Notes under the pieces: generated by a model
Databases searched by the model: none
What the model was told of the DNA's origin: nothing
What the model saw: the letters and a program-made list of their open reading frames with translations, nothing else
Assembly (NCBI RefSeq): GCF_900142785.1
Contig: NZ_FRCD01000019.1
Span: 53,385-117,384, forward strand
Direction of reading: 5' to 3'
Length of the DNA: 64,000 nt
Origin: Chryseobacterium carnipullorum
Lineage (GTDB): Bacteria; Bacteroidota; Bacteroidia; Flavobacteriales; Weeksellaceae
Program-made: the position numbers and the translations under genes
Shown: positions 52,017-62,596 of the stretch, piece by piece
Position numbering within the stretch: position 1 is the stretch's first letter
Layout: each line of letters opens with the position of its first letter

Positions 52017-55000
52017 TTATCCTTTTAATAATTCTGTAATCTGTTTTATATTATTCTTACTTGTTAAAATGTTATGGTGATTTGCAGGAATTGGATATAC
52101 CGTTACTTGTTGGTGAGTATATTGATTCCAGTTATAATTAAATCCGATATTATCCACAATTACTGGTTCTCCGTTGATTTCTTCAGTCTTATGAATCGCT
52201 TTAAATAGTGAAATATCTGTATTTAATTTCTCTTTATTTATACATTGGTATGAGCGACTAAACTGGTAGTTATTAAATCTTACTTTCAATCTTCCTTTAA
52301 ATTCCTTTTCATTCTTTGGTCGTAATTTTTCACATATATGATTAATTTGCTCATCTACACTACCTTCAATAAATAAATCATTTGAATTGAAACTTTCACT
52401 ATCAAAATCAAAGTCAAAACCAATCCCATCACCATCTTTAAAAAATTCAACTAAGGTCTCCAGCAAGTTTTTAAAAGCCTTGTCTTCTTCTTCGATGTTA
52501 CCGTTTATTTCAGATTCAGGTTTTCCGTCAAAAAAGATTAACTCATCAACTTCAAATCCTTTTTCTTTCAGTTGTAATGCCATTTGATAAGCTATTATTG
52601 CTCCAAATGAATAACCTCCGAGTCGGTAAGGCCCATGCGGATCTACTTTTTGCATTTCATCAACAAACCGTGTTACCATTTCCTCAAGCGACTCTGCCAG
52701 CTTTGATTCTCCGTCTAAACCAGGACTATGAAACCCGTATACAGGTTGATTACTTCCCAGAGATTCAGTTAGTCCCCCATAGACATGACATGTTCCTGAT
52801 CCGTCTGGTGCTAAAAACAGCGCTTTTTTATTTCCGGATTTCTGTAGGGGAATCAGAATATCATTATCAAATAAGCTTTTTGCATTCATGTTAGCTGCTA
52901 GCTGGGAAATGGTTGGAAATTCAAAAAGTAAGGCGATCCTCATATCTGTATCAAATATTGTATTTATATGAGTAACTATTTTAAATGCCAATAAACTATG
53001 CCCTCCTAACTCGAAGAAGTTATCATGGATGCCGACCTTTTCAATTTTTAACAGTTCCTGCCAAATCTCAACCAATCTCTTTTCTTTTTCTGTTCTTGGC
53101 GCAACATAGTCTTTCGCAGATAATGCAGAAGAGTCTATATCCGGCAATGCTTTTCTATCCAGCTTGCCATTGGAGGTCAACGGCATCTCGTCCAGTTTTA
53201 CCCATAATCGGGGAATCATATACTCTGGCAGGATTTCCCCTAATTGTAATTGCAGCAATTCCTTATCCAGTTCTGTCTCCATGACTACATAAGCAACCAA
53301 TCGGCTGTTCCCTTCATTGTCCTGCTTTGCCAAAACACAGGACTGTGTTACTCCCTGTAATCGGGACAATGTGTTCTCGATCTCACCAAGCTCGATACGG
53401 TAACCTCTTATTTTTACCTGATTGTCCTTCCTGCCTAAAAACTCAATATTCCCGTCAGGGAGCCATTTGGCTAAATCACCCGTCTTATACAAACGATCAC
53501 CTTCTTTGAAAGGATTGGCAATGAATCTTTCATGGGTCAGCTCCTCATTGTTCCAATAGCCTCTTGCTACTCCTGAACCTCCTATGTACAATTCTCCGGC
53601 AACTCCTACAGGTAAAATATGATCGTTTTTATCCAATACATACAGATGGATGTTATTGATACCATTACCAATAGTTACTCTTTGTGAACTTCTTAGTTTC
53701 TGAGCAGTAACCCAAATAGTGGCTTCAGTAGGCCCGTATAAATTCCATACTGTTGTACTTATATCGGTAAGGTTATTTTTTAAGGATTCATTGATGGCTT
53801 CTCCCCCTGTTAAAATGCATACATTCTCCTTGTTTTCCCAACCATTATCTATCAACATTTGCCATGTAGATGGTGTCGCTTGCATAAAATCAGGCTGATA
53901 AGCTTCTATCGCTCCTTGAAGTTTATTCCCATCTCTAATGCTTAGTTTATCCAGTATTACCACTTTTGCTCCCAGTAATAATGGAGTGAACAATTCAAGA
54001 TAGAAAATATCAAATGTATAGGTTGTTACCGAAAGAAAAACCTGTAAGTCTTTCATTTCTAAACGATCAACCATTCCCGAAAGGAAATTTGACAGATTAT
54101 AATGAGTGACAGCAACTCCTTTAGGTTTTCCAGTACTTCCAGAGGTATAGATCACGTAGGCCAGGTTGGATGGAGAAGCCACCCTTTCTATTTTAGCCTT
54201 GGATACTTTATCAAAACGATCCCATTCACTATTCAACAGAATAACATCCAGGTTGTCTTTATATTGATCTGAATCGCTATCGCTAAGCAATATCTTAACC
54301 CCTGAATCTTCCAACATATACTCCTTACGGGATTGTGGATAATCAGGATCTATAGGAACATAGGCTCCGCCTGACTTCAGAATTCCCAGGATACCGATAA
54401 TCATCTCCAGGCTGCGGTTCATGCAGATACCCACCAGATTTTCTGCAGAAACTCCTTTATTGATAAGGTCATGAGCCAGCTGATTGGAACGCTCGTCCAA
54501 TTCCCTGTATGTAAGACTCTCACCTTCATAAACCACTGCTATAGCGTCAGGAGTTTTTACCGCCTGCGCTTCAAAAAGGTCAACAACGGTCTTGTCTTTC
54601 GGGTAGTCTACAGCGGTATCGTTGAACACCTCTAGTAACTGGTGTCTTTCTTGTCCGGTGAGCATCGATAAATTGCCTACCTGAATGGCTGGAGATGCAA
54701 CAATGGATTGTAAGATTTCCTGATAATGGAAGAACATTCTTTGGATTGTTTCTTCTTTAAACAGATCCGTACAGTAGTTCATATTCACAGAAAAACCAGC
54801 CTCACTCTCCTCTATGGTTATTGTTATGTCAAATTTTGCAGTGACCTGCCCTTGTGATTCATAATTGCTCAAGGTAAGCCCATCCATCTCTATCTGCACT
54901 GCATCCGGTGTGTTCTGTAAAACAAACATCACCTGGAACAGAGGAGTTATACTCATATCCCGTGTCCTTGTAACACGTTCTACGACCTTCTCAAAAGGAA

Positions 55001-58000
55001 CCTGTTGATGGTCGTAGCCATCCAAAGTCGTTTTCCTGACCTCTTTCAGTAACTCCAGGAAAGATGCATCCCCTTTAATCCGGGTACGGAGAGCCAAAGT
55101 ATTGACAAAGAAACCGATCATCCCTTCCAGTTCCTTTCGGGTACGGTTGGCTACTGAAGTGCCTACACAAATATCCTCCTGTCCACTGTATTTATTCAAT
55201 ACGACGTTGAAAGCAGCTAACAAAGTCATGAAAGAAGTAACACCTTCCTCGCGGCTCAAAGAGTTAATTCCTGTACTCAAGCTCCTGTCCAGCGCAAAAG
55301 AAAGAGTCGCTCCCGAGACACTCTGCAATGCAGGACGTCTGTAATCGGTGGGCAACTGTAATGTACCTACACCCTCTAATTGGTCCTGCCAATAAGATAA
55401 CTGATCTTCGATGATAGCGCCTTCCAGATTCTTCCGCTGCCACAGTGCATAATCAATGTACTGCAAAGGCAGTGGTAATAAGGCTAATTGACTGCCAGAA
55501 ACATAAGAGCGGTACAGTTCCACAAACTCACCGATCAATATTCCCTGGGACCAGCCATCACTGGCGATATGATGGAACACCCCCGCAAGGACGTACTCAT
55601 TATTCCCCAAGTCAAACAGGCACGAACGGAACATGTAATCTGAATCGAGATCAAAAGGAGCTGATAAAAACGCTTTTAATTCTTCCGTTAATGCGGAAGC
55701 GCCATGAGCGATCTTTTTAAAAGAAAGTTCCCATTCATCCGGTGAAAGGACCTCCTGATAACCCACTCCTTCTTCTGAATAGATAATTGTGCGAAGTACT
55801 TCATGACGGGTAACGATTTCTTTAAGGCTCAGGAAAAGAGCGTTCTTGTCCAAATCACCCGAAAGTCTCAGCGCAAAGGGTATATGGTATTCCACACTCC
55901 CCTGCAATCGGTCTAAAAACCATAAACGTTCCTGACTAAAGGATAAGGGTATCCTGGCTGGTCTTTCCTCAACTTTGATAATCTCAGGCAGCAAAATACC
56001 TTTTTCCTGTTGTAGCAGGTAAGCTCCCAAGGTCCCTATAGTAGTATAGGCAAAGACGTCGCGGATCGTCACTTCTACATCCATCTCCTTTCGTATCATG
56101 GATACCAAACGAGTGGCCAATAAACTATGGCCACCTAGTTCGAAGAAGTTATCATGGATCCCCACCTTTTCAATTTTTAACAGCTCGTGCCATATCGCTG
56201 CCAATTGTTCTTCTATTTCTGTTCTTGGGGCAACGTAGGCTTTGGTGGACAAAGCAGAAGAGTCTATATCCGGTAATGCCTTCCTGTCCAGCTTACCATT
56301 GGAGGTTAACGGCATCTCGTCCAGTTCTACCCATAATCGGGGAACCATATACTCTGGCAGTCTTTCCTCTAACTGGGATTGCAGCACTTCCTTGTCCAGG
56401 CCGTTCTCTCTGGCCACATAAGCCACCAATCGACTGTTCCCATCACTGTCTTGCTTTGCTAAAACACAGGATTGGGTTACTCCCGGTAATCCTGACAATA
56501 TGTTTTCGATCTCGCCCAGCTCAATACGGTATCCCCTTATCTTTACCTGGTTGTCTTTCCTTCCTAAAAACTCAATATTTCCATCAGGCAGCCAACGGGC
56601 AAGATCACCTGTTTTGTACATACGCTCTCCATCTTTGAAGGGATTGGAAATGAACCTATCATTGGTTAACTCCTCGTTGTTCAAATAGCCTCTTGCCACT
56701 CCGGAACCAGAGATAAACAATTCTCCTGTAGCTCCCACAGGTAACAATCTCCCTTCTTCGCTCAAGATATACATCTGTGTGTTGGCTACTGGCCGGCCAA
56801 TATCAGATGGCATAGTACCTTCGTCCAGCTCGTGTTCACTTGATGTTATCGTTGTTTCTGTAGGACCAAATTCATTGATAATTCTTATGCCTTTATTTCC
56901 CCATTTCTTATATATTTCTCTGTCAAATACATCTCCTCCACTGATTATTCTTTTCAAATAATTTCCTTCTACATACGGTAGCTCTCTTAAAAACGACGGC
57001 ACTGCGTGTAAATGCGTAATCTTTTTTTCTACAAGTAATTGAACAACTTCTTCTACATTGAGCAATTTAACTTTGGGTACAATATGTAAAGTAGCGCCAT
57101 TGAGCAATGGAACAAAAATTTGTTCTACTGACGGATCGAAAGAAAAACTAAAAAATAACAAAAACTGGTCTTCAGCAGTAACCTGATAAAAATCTTTTTG
57201 ACAGTAAAGAAAGTTCGATATATTTTTATTCTCTACCATAACACCTTTTGGCCTTCCTGTACTTCCAGAGGTATAAATAACATAGGCCAGGTTATTTGGT
57301 GAAGCTATTCTTTCCGGCTTTTCTACCGCATACTTCCCCGTTATATTATCCCATTCATTATCCAAAGATATAATATGCAGATGATCAGTATTTGTGAATA
57401 GGTTTGCACAATTATGAGCACTAAGTAAAACTTTAACTTTTGAATCCTCTATCATGTAATTGATGCGGGATTGTGGATAATCGGGGTCTATAGGCACGTA
57501 AGCTGCTCCTGATTTCAAGATTCCCAGGATACTGATGATCACCTCCAGACTGCGCTCCATAGAGATTCCTACCAGATCTTCTACAGATACTCCTTTATCC
57601 ATCAGGTAATGAGCCAACTGATTCGAACGCTCGTCTAATTCTCTGTAGGTCAGACTCTCGCCCTCATAAACTACGGCTACAGATTCCGGGGTGTTTTTCG
57701 CCTGCTCTTCAAACAGGTCAACCAGCGTTCTGTCTTGCGGATAGTCTACAGCGGTATTATTGAATACTTCTAATAATTGATGGGTTTCCTGTTTCGTTAG
57801 AATTGACAATTCCTCAACTGTTATTTGCGATGGCTTATCCATATGATTAAGCAATTCATTCAATGCTTCTTCCATGTAGAATACCATAGCAGAAGGATCA
57901 ATTCCTACAGAAGATATATCGAATGTTAAACCAAAACCATTGCCGTAGTCTTCTACTGCTAGATTAATTGGATAATTTGTTCTTTCTGTAGCTAGTAAAG

Positions 58001-61000
58001 ATTTTATCCCTGTATCAAAAGGAGTATCCAAACTATAGGCTGATTTATCTTTTGTCTGATGGCGATAATTAAACAAGGCGCTGAACATCGGGATATCATT
58101 GGGAATCCCGCTCCAATTATGAACGTTTGATAAAGGAGTATGTTCATGATCCAAGAGCGATTGTAAACGGCTATTTGTTTGGGCAATGTATGAAGGGATA
58201 TCTCCTTTGAGATCCAATAACACAGGCAGGGTATTCAGAAACAAGCCCATAGAAGATTCCGAACTTTTGGATCCTTGCAACCTTCCCATAAGTACCGAAC
58301 CGAAAAGAGCATAAGCTGCACCACTGCATCTTCCCACAACAAGGCCAAAGGCCGCATGGAACACTACAGCCGGGCTCATCTGCAGGTCTTTTGATATTTT
58401 TCTAATACCATCACATAATTCAGAGGACAATATCGTTCTTGATGAAACAACATTGGTACTGCCATCCATCTTAATGCTTGATAAATTAAAAGGATAAGTG
58501 GGTGATTCAATCTTTCCGAATAGTTCACCAAAGTACTTTTTGCTTTCCTCCAATTTCTCCTTGTTCAAGGTATGCCCTATAAAATCTCGGTATAAAGCGG
58601 GAGTCGGGAGTAAATCTGCACGTCCTGACAGATAAAGCTCAATCTCCTCTATCATTTTAACTCTGCCTATACGGTCGGTCATCAAATGGTGATAATAGAT
58701 CACCGCGTAATATGAATCATTAGCTACATCATCGGCTATTTTTGTTTGTAATATTGGTGCTTTTGATAGATCTATCCATAAATTTTTATGTTCAACTGCC
58801 TGTTCTACCTGTGGTAAAATTTCTTGAGTGGTATCTATAGTCAACTCCTCTACATTCAATTTCACCTCCCGCAATACGACCTGCACCGTTTTAGAAAGTC
58901 CATCGCTTAAAACACAGGTACGCAACACATCATGACGATTAATAACAAACCTCAAGGCATCGAAAAATTCTGAACGATTGTCTGATGATGGGAAAGATAA
59001 TAAAATAGGTAATACATAAGGATCACCATTATTTCTATCACTCATCAGATGGTGAAAATAAATACCTTCCTGTAAAGGTGACAGTGGATAAATATCCTGA
59101 ATATTGGCAGCGCCTCCCGGAACATGGTCCATGATGGTATCCAGTTCATTCTGGCTCAAATCTACCAGGGTTACCATCGAAGGAGTGATATACTCACAAT
59201 CTTTTACAATACCATTCTCAGGAACCTTATATCCTTCTTCAGTAGAAGTTAATTTCGTACTCAACTGAGCGATTGTAGGATCTGTGTAAAAATCTCCAAT
59301 ATTCACCGTGTAGCCTAGCTTTCTTATCCTTGCTATCAAACGGATCGATAATAAGCTTTGCCCTCCCAGTTCGAAGAAGTTGTCATAGATACCTACCTTT
59401 TCAACTCCCAACAATTCCTGCCAGATCTCAGCTAATTTTTCTTCGATTGCTGTTCGTGGAGAAACATAGGCTTTCGCGGACAAGACAGAGGAGTCTATAT
59501 CCGATAATGCTTTTCTATCGATCTTGCCATTGACAGTAAGTGGCATTTCGTCTAGTCGTACCCACAACCTCGGAACCATATATTCAGGTAAACTTTCCTG
59601 TAATTGTGATTGTAATGCCTCTTTGTCAAGATCTCCATCCAGTACCACATAGCCAATCAGTCTTTTGTCGTCATGTTCGTCCTCTTTGGCCAAAACACAG
59701 GATTGGATGACTCCCGGTACTCCTGACAATACATTCTCGATCTCGCCCAACTCAATACGGTATCCGTTGATCTTGACCTGGTCATCCTTTCTGCCTAAAA
59801 ACTCAATATTCCCATCAGGCAGCCATTTGGCTAAATCACCCGTCTTATACAAACGATCACCTTCTTTGAAAGGATTGGGAACGAATCTCTCAGCGGTTAA
59901 TTCTTTCCGGTTCAAGTACCCTCTTGTCACTTGAGCACCGCCTATGCATAATTCACCAACCGCACCTACGGTCACTAAATTTCCATGGGTATTGACTATA
60001 TAAATCTGAGTGTTTGAGATGGGATGACCTATGGTGATATTTTCAATTGATTCGTAGTTGGTCACGTCAGAAACAACACATCCTATCGTAGCTTCAGTAG
60101 GACCATATTCATTGAATACTCTTGCTGACGGATGCAGGGCTCCTAAATTTTTTAAATCTGAATGTGTTAACTGTTCACCCCCTATAATGTAAGACTGTAT
60201 CTTTGAGTTATCTAATTCCTTGAAAAAGGACAAATGAGCTGGAGTTAATTTGATAGAATTGATCAACTCGTTTGAAACTACATCTGCAAAAACATCACTC
60301 ACATTATTATCCTTGTAAATATATAATGCCCCTCCTGTAAGCAAAGTTAAGTAGATACTTGTCTGTGTTAAATCAAAGGATAGAGAACTAAATAGAGGAA
60401 AGCTGTAACGATCATTACCGGTTCTGTAACGATCAATAGAATATAATACGTAATTGAGCAGATTCTTGTGCTCCACCATAACACCTTTAGGCTGTCCTGT
60501 ACTACCGGAAGTATAAATGATATAAGTTAAATCATCTGGCGACGGGCTGTACTCAGCATTAGCGGTACCATTTGCCAAATGATCGAATTGAGTGTCAATA
60601 GCAAATACAGGCACTTCGTAATCCGATACATCAGATAAATTTTCGGATTCGATGATTAAGAGTTTAACCCGGGCATCTTCTACAATAAATTTTTTCCTAG
60701 CGGATGGATATGCCTTATCAATAGGTAAATAACATGCTCCTGATTTTAGAATTCCCAATATTGAAATAATTGACCAGGTGCTGCGATCTAATAAAATACC
60801 AATAATATCTTCCGATACGACTTCACATTCTGTCCTGAGATAATAGGCTAGCTGATTCGATTTTTCATCCAATTCTTTGTAAGTCAAGCTCTCTCTATCA
60901 CAAACTACGGCTATGGCCTCGGGGGTTTTTGCCACCTGTGCTTGAAAAAGATCTACTACGGTCTTGTTTTTCGGGTAGTCTGCAGCGGTATCGTTGAACA

Positions 61001-62573
61001 CCTTCAAAAGACGGTGTTTTTCCTCTCCGGTGAGCATCGATAGATTACCAGTCTGTGAAGATGGGGAGCTAACAATCGATTGTAATAGCTCTTGATAATC
61101 AGCGAACATCCTTTGGATCGTTTCTGCCTTGAATAAATCTGTACAGTAGTTTATACCCACATTAAATCCTTGAGCAGTTTCACTTACCGTTAGCGTCAAA
61201 TCGAATTGTGAGGTATGCAGTTGTCGTTCTCCGTAACCAGATAACTTCAGTCCTTCTATTTTTTTAATTTCTGTATTTTCAGAATCTAACACATTCTGCA
61301 ACAAAAACATCACCTGAAACAGAGGGTTTACACGGGTATCACGTGTTTTAACGACACGATTTACAATCTTCTCAAAGGGAACGTGCTGGTGAACGTAGGC
61401 ATCCAAGGTCGTTTGCTTAACCGCTTGTAAAAGCTCGCGGAAAGATGAATCCTCTTTTACCTGGGTACGGAGAGGCAAGGTATTCACGAAGAAACCAATC
61501 ATATTTTCCAGCTCCTTCTGGTTACGGTTGGCTACTGAAGTACCCACACAAATATCCTCCTGGCCGCTATATCTGCTCAACAGGACTTTAAAGGCAGTCA
61601 ACAGGGTGATGAAAACGGTAACGCCCTCCTCCCGGCTCAAAGAGTTGACCTCCGCACTCAGGGCACTGTCCAGTGCAAAAGAAAGGGTCGCTCCAGAGAC
61701 ACTCCTCACGGCCGGACGTGCATAATCCTTCGTTAGTTCCAAGACACTTACCTCTTGTAGTTGCTGTTCCCAGTAGGATAATTGCTTGTCGATAACAGCA
61801 CCTTCTATATGTTCTCTCTGCCACAGCGCGTAATCTGCATACTGTAGGGATAATGGCTGTAAATTGAATTCTTTACCAGAGACATAGGAGCGATAAAGCT
61901 GAATGAACTCACCAATTAATATATTTTGGGACCAACCATCACTGGCAATATGATGAAACACTCCTGCCAGGACGTATTCATTCCCTCCAAGATCATACAG
62001 GCACGAACGGAACATGTAATCTGAACCCAGATCAAAAGGCATTGACAGAAAAGATTTTAATTCTTCCGTCAATACAAAAGAATCGGTAGTTACATCTTTG
62101 AAAGAAAGCTCCCAATCATCTGGTGGAAGGACTTTCTGATAGCCCACCCCTTCTTCTGAATAGATAATTGTGCGAAGTACCTCATGACGGCTAACAATTT
62201 CTTTAAGGCTCAGGAAAAGAGCCTTTTTATCCAAATCACCCGAAAGTTTCAGCGCAAAGGGTATATGGTATTCCACACTCCCATACAATCCGTCTAAGAA
62301 CCATAAACGCTCCTGACCAAAGGATAATGGAATATGCTCATATAAATTTCGATCGTAAACTTTTATTTCTTCGTATGAGGTAATAAATGAAGAACGATTT
62401 CTTTTTTTATAAATATTTAAGTAGTCGACTATGCTTGCTTTATTGTTTTTTAAAACTCCTAAGAAATCGGCATCTATATTTTTCTTTTCAGATTTTATAA
62501 CTAAGCTTCCTTCTTTTAGTTTTACAGATATTCCTAATGTCTTTGCTTTTTCTAATATTTCAAAAACTTCCAT
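52017..62573 (-). CDS. Three-module NRPS: docking-C-A-T-C-A-T-C-A-T-TE
   Basis: A 3518-aa synthetase. Residues 1-55 are a TubC-type N-terminal docking domain. C1 has HHIASDG near 204. A1 has YTSGSTGQPKG near 688 and pocket D-L-T-K-I-G-E-I-G, close to Asn (DLTKLGEVG) and Asp codes. T1 has LGGQS near 1068. C2 (about 1130-1560) is of the LSPLQEGIYFHHL type, with HHLMTDR near 1294 instead of HHxxxDG. A2 core lies near 1768 with pocket D-P-E-H-I-G-E-I-T, unassigned. T2 lies near 2144. C3 has HHIASDG near 2334. A3 core lies near 2811 with pocket D-I-L-Q-L-G-L-I-W, a Gly code. T3 lies near 3188. The TE has GYSFGA near 3322. It starts 23 bp after the upstream NRPS. No epimerisation domain is present. 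Pockets were aligned by eye. Confidence 0.94.
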   Translation of the reverse strand: MEVFEILEKAKTLGISVKLKEGSLVIKSEKKNIDADFLGVLKNNKASIVDYLNIYKKRNRSSFITSYEEIKVYDRNLYEHIPLSFGQERLWFLDGLYGSVEYHIPFALKLSGDLDKKALFLSLKEIVSRHEVLRTIIYSEEGVGYQKVLPPDDWELSFKDVTTDSFVLTEELKSFLSMPFDLGSDYMFRSCLYDLGGNEYVLAGVFHHIASDGWSQNILIGEFIQLYRSYVSGKEFNLQPLSLQYADYALWQREHIEGAVIDKQLSYWEQQLQEVSVLELTKDYARPAVRSVSGATLSFALDSALSAEVNSLSREEGVTVFITLLTAFKVLLSRYSGQEDICVGTSVANRNQKELENMIGFFVNTLPLRTQVKEDSSFRELLQAVKQTTLDAYVHQHVPFEKIVNRVVKTRDTRVNPLFQVMFLLQNVLDSENTEIKKIEGLKLSGYGERQLHTSQFDLTLTVSETAQGFNVGINYCTDLFKAETIQRMFADYQELLQSIVSSPSSQTGNLSMLTGEEKHRLLKVFNDTAADYPKNKTVVDLFQAQVAKTPEAIAVVCDRESLTYKELDEKSNQLAYYLRTECEVVSEDIIGILLDRSTWSIISILGILKSGACYLPIDKAYPSARKKFIVEDARVKLLIIESENLSDVSDYEVPVFAIDTQFDHLANGTANAEYSPSPDDLTYIIYTSGSTGQPKGVMVEHKNLLNYVLYSIDRYRTGNDRYSFPLFSSLSFDLTQTSIYLTLLTGGALYIYKDNNVSDVFADVVSNELINSIKLTPAHLSFFKELDNSKIQSYIIGGEQLTHSDLKNLGALHPSARVFNEYGPTEATIGCVVSDVTNYESIENITIGHPISNTQIYIVNTHGNLVTVGAVGELCIGGAQVTRGYLNRKELTAERFVPNPFKEGDRLYKTGDLAKWLPDGNIEFLGRKDDQVKINGYRIELGEIENVLSGVPGVIQSCVLAKEDEHDDKRLIGYVVLDGDLDKEALQSQLQESLPEYMVPRLWVRLDEMPLTVNGKIDRKALSDIDSSVLSAKAYVSPRTAIEEKLAEIWQELLGVEKVGIYDNFFELGGQSLLSIRLIARIRKLGYTVNIGDFYTDPTIAQLSTKLTSTEEGYKVPENGIVKDCEYITPSMVTLVDLSQNELDTIMDHVPGGAANIQDIYPLSPLQEGIYFHHLMSDRNNGDPYVLPILLSFPSSDNRSEFFDALRFVINRHDVLRTCVLSDGLSKTVQVVLREVKLNVEELTIDTTQEILPQVEQAVEHKNLWIDLSKAPILQTKIADDVANDSYYAVIYYHHLMTDRIGRVKMIEEIELYLSGRADLLPTPALYRDFIGHTLNKEKLEESKKYFGELFGKIESPTYPFNLSSIKMDGSTNVVSSRTILSSELCDGIRKISKDLQMSPAVVFHAAFGLVVGRCSGAAYALFGSVLMGRLQGSKSSESSMGLFLNTLPVLLDLKGDIPSYIAQTNSRLQSLLDHEHTPLSNVHNWSGIPNDIPMFSALFNYRHQTKDKSAYSLDTPFDTGIKSLLATERTNYPINLAVEDYGNGFGLTFDISSVGIDPSAMVFYMEEALNELLNHMDKPSQITVEELSILTKQETHQLLEVFNNTAVDYPQDRTLVDLFEEQAKNTPESVAVVYEGESLTYRELDERSNQLAHYLMDKGVSVEDLVGISMERSLEVIISILGILKSGAAYVPIDPDYPQSRINYMIEDSKVKVLLSAHNCANLFTNTDHLHIISLDNEWDNITGKYAVEKPERIASPNNLAYVIYTSGSTGRPKGVMVENKNISNFLYCQKDFYQVTAEDQFLLFFSFSFDPSVEQIFVPLLNGATLHIVPKVKLLNVEEVVQLLVEKKITHLHAVPSFLRELPYVEGNYLKRIISGGDVFDREIYKKWGNKGIRIINEFGPTETTITSSEHELDEGTMPSDIGRPVANTQMYILSEEGRLLPVGATGELFISGSGVARGYLNNEELTNDRFISNPFKDGERMYKTGDLARWLPDGNIEFLGRKDNQVKIRGYRIELGEIENILSGLPGVTQSCVLAKQDSDGNSRLVAYVARENGLDKEVLQSQLEERLPEYMVPRLWVELDEMPLTSNGKLDRKALPDIDSSALSTKAYVAPRTEIEEQLAAIWHELLKIEKVGIHDNFFELGGHSLLATRLVSMIRKEMDVEVTIRDVFAYTTIGTLGAYLLQQEKGILLPEIIKVEERPARIPLSFSQERLWFLDRLQGSVEYHIPFALRLSGDLDKNALFLSLKEIVTRHEVLRTIIYSEEGVGYQEVLSPDEWELSFKKIAHGASALTEELKAFLSAPFDLDSDYMFRSCLFDLGNNEYVLAGVFHHIASDGWSQGILIGEFVELYRSYVSGSQLALLPLPLQYIDYALWQRKNLEGAIIEDQLSYWQDQLEGVGTLQLPTDYRRPALQSVSGATLSFALDRSLSTGINSLSREEGVTSFMTLLAAFNVVLNKYSGQEDICVGTSVANRTRKELEGMIGFFVNTLALRTRIKGDASFLELLKEVRKTTLDGYDHQQVPFEKVVERVTRTRDMSITPLFQVMFVLQNTPDAVQIEMDGLTLSNYESQGQVTAKFDITITIEESEAGFSVNMNYCTDLFKEETIQRMFFHYQEILQSIVASPAIQVGNLSMLTGQERHQLLEVFNDTAVDYPKDKTVVDLFEAQAVKTPDAIAVVYEGESLTYRELDERSNQLAHDLINKGVSAENLVGICMNRSLEMIIGILGILKSGGAYVPIDPDYPQSRKEYMLEDSGVKILLSDSDSDQYKDNLDVILLNSEWDRFDKVSKAKIERVASPSNLAYVIYTSGSTGKPKGVAVTHYNLSNFLSGMVDRLEMKDLQVFLSVTTYTFDIFYLELFTPLLLGAKVVILDKLSIRDGNKLQGAIEAYQPDFMQATPSTWQMLIDNGWENKENVCILTGGEAINESLKNNLTDISTTVWNLYGPTEATIWVTAQKLRSSQRVTIGNGINNIHLYVLDKNDHILPVGVAGELYIGGSGVARGYWNNEELTHERFIANPFKEGDRLYKTGDLAKWLPDGNIEFLGRKDNQVKIRGYRIELGEIENTLSRLQGVTQSCVLAKQDNEGNSRLVAYVVMETELDKELLQLQLGEILPEYMIPRLWVKLDEMPLTSNGKLDRKALPDIDSSALSAKDYVAPRTEKEKRLVEIWQELLKIEKVGIHDNFFELGGHSLLAFKIVTHINTIFDTDMRIALLFEFPTISQLAANMNAKSLFDNDILIPLQKSGNKKALFLAPDGSGTCHVYGGLTESLGSNQPVYGFHSPGLDGESKLAESLEEMVTRFVDEMQKVDPHGPYRLGGYSFGAIIAYQMALQLKEKGFEVDELIFFDGKPESEINGNIEEEDKAFKNLLETLVEFFKDGDGIGFDFDFDSESFNSNDLFIEGSVDEQINHICEKLRPKNEKEFKGRLKVRFNNYQFSRSYQCINKEKLNTDISLFKAIHKTEEINGEPVIVDNIGFNYNWNQYTHQQVTVYPIPANHHNILTSKNNIKQITELLKG

Positions 62574-62596
62574 ATTTTTATTGTACTCTAATTATT

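Noticed and set aside
57900..59200. Epimerisation domain in the large NRPS
   Set aside because: The LSPLQEGIYFHHL domain lies between T1 and A2 where a C domain is needed, and typical E-domain motifs are absent.
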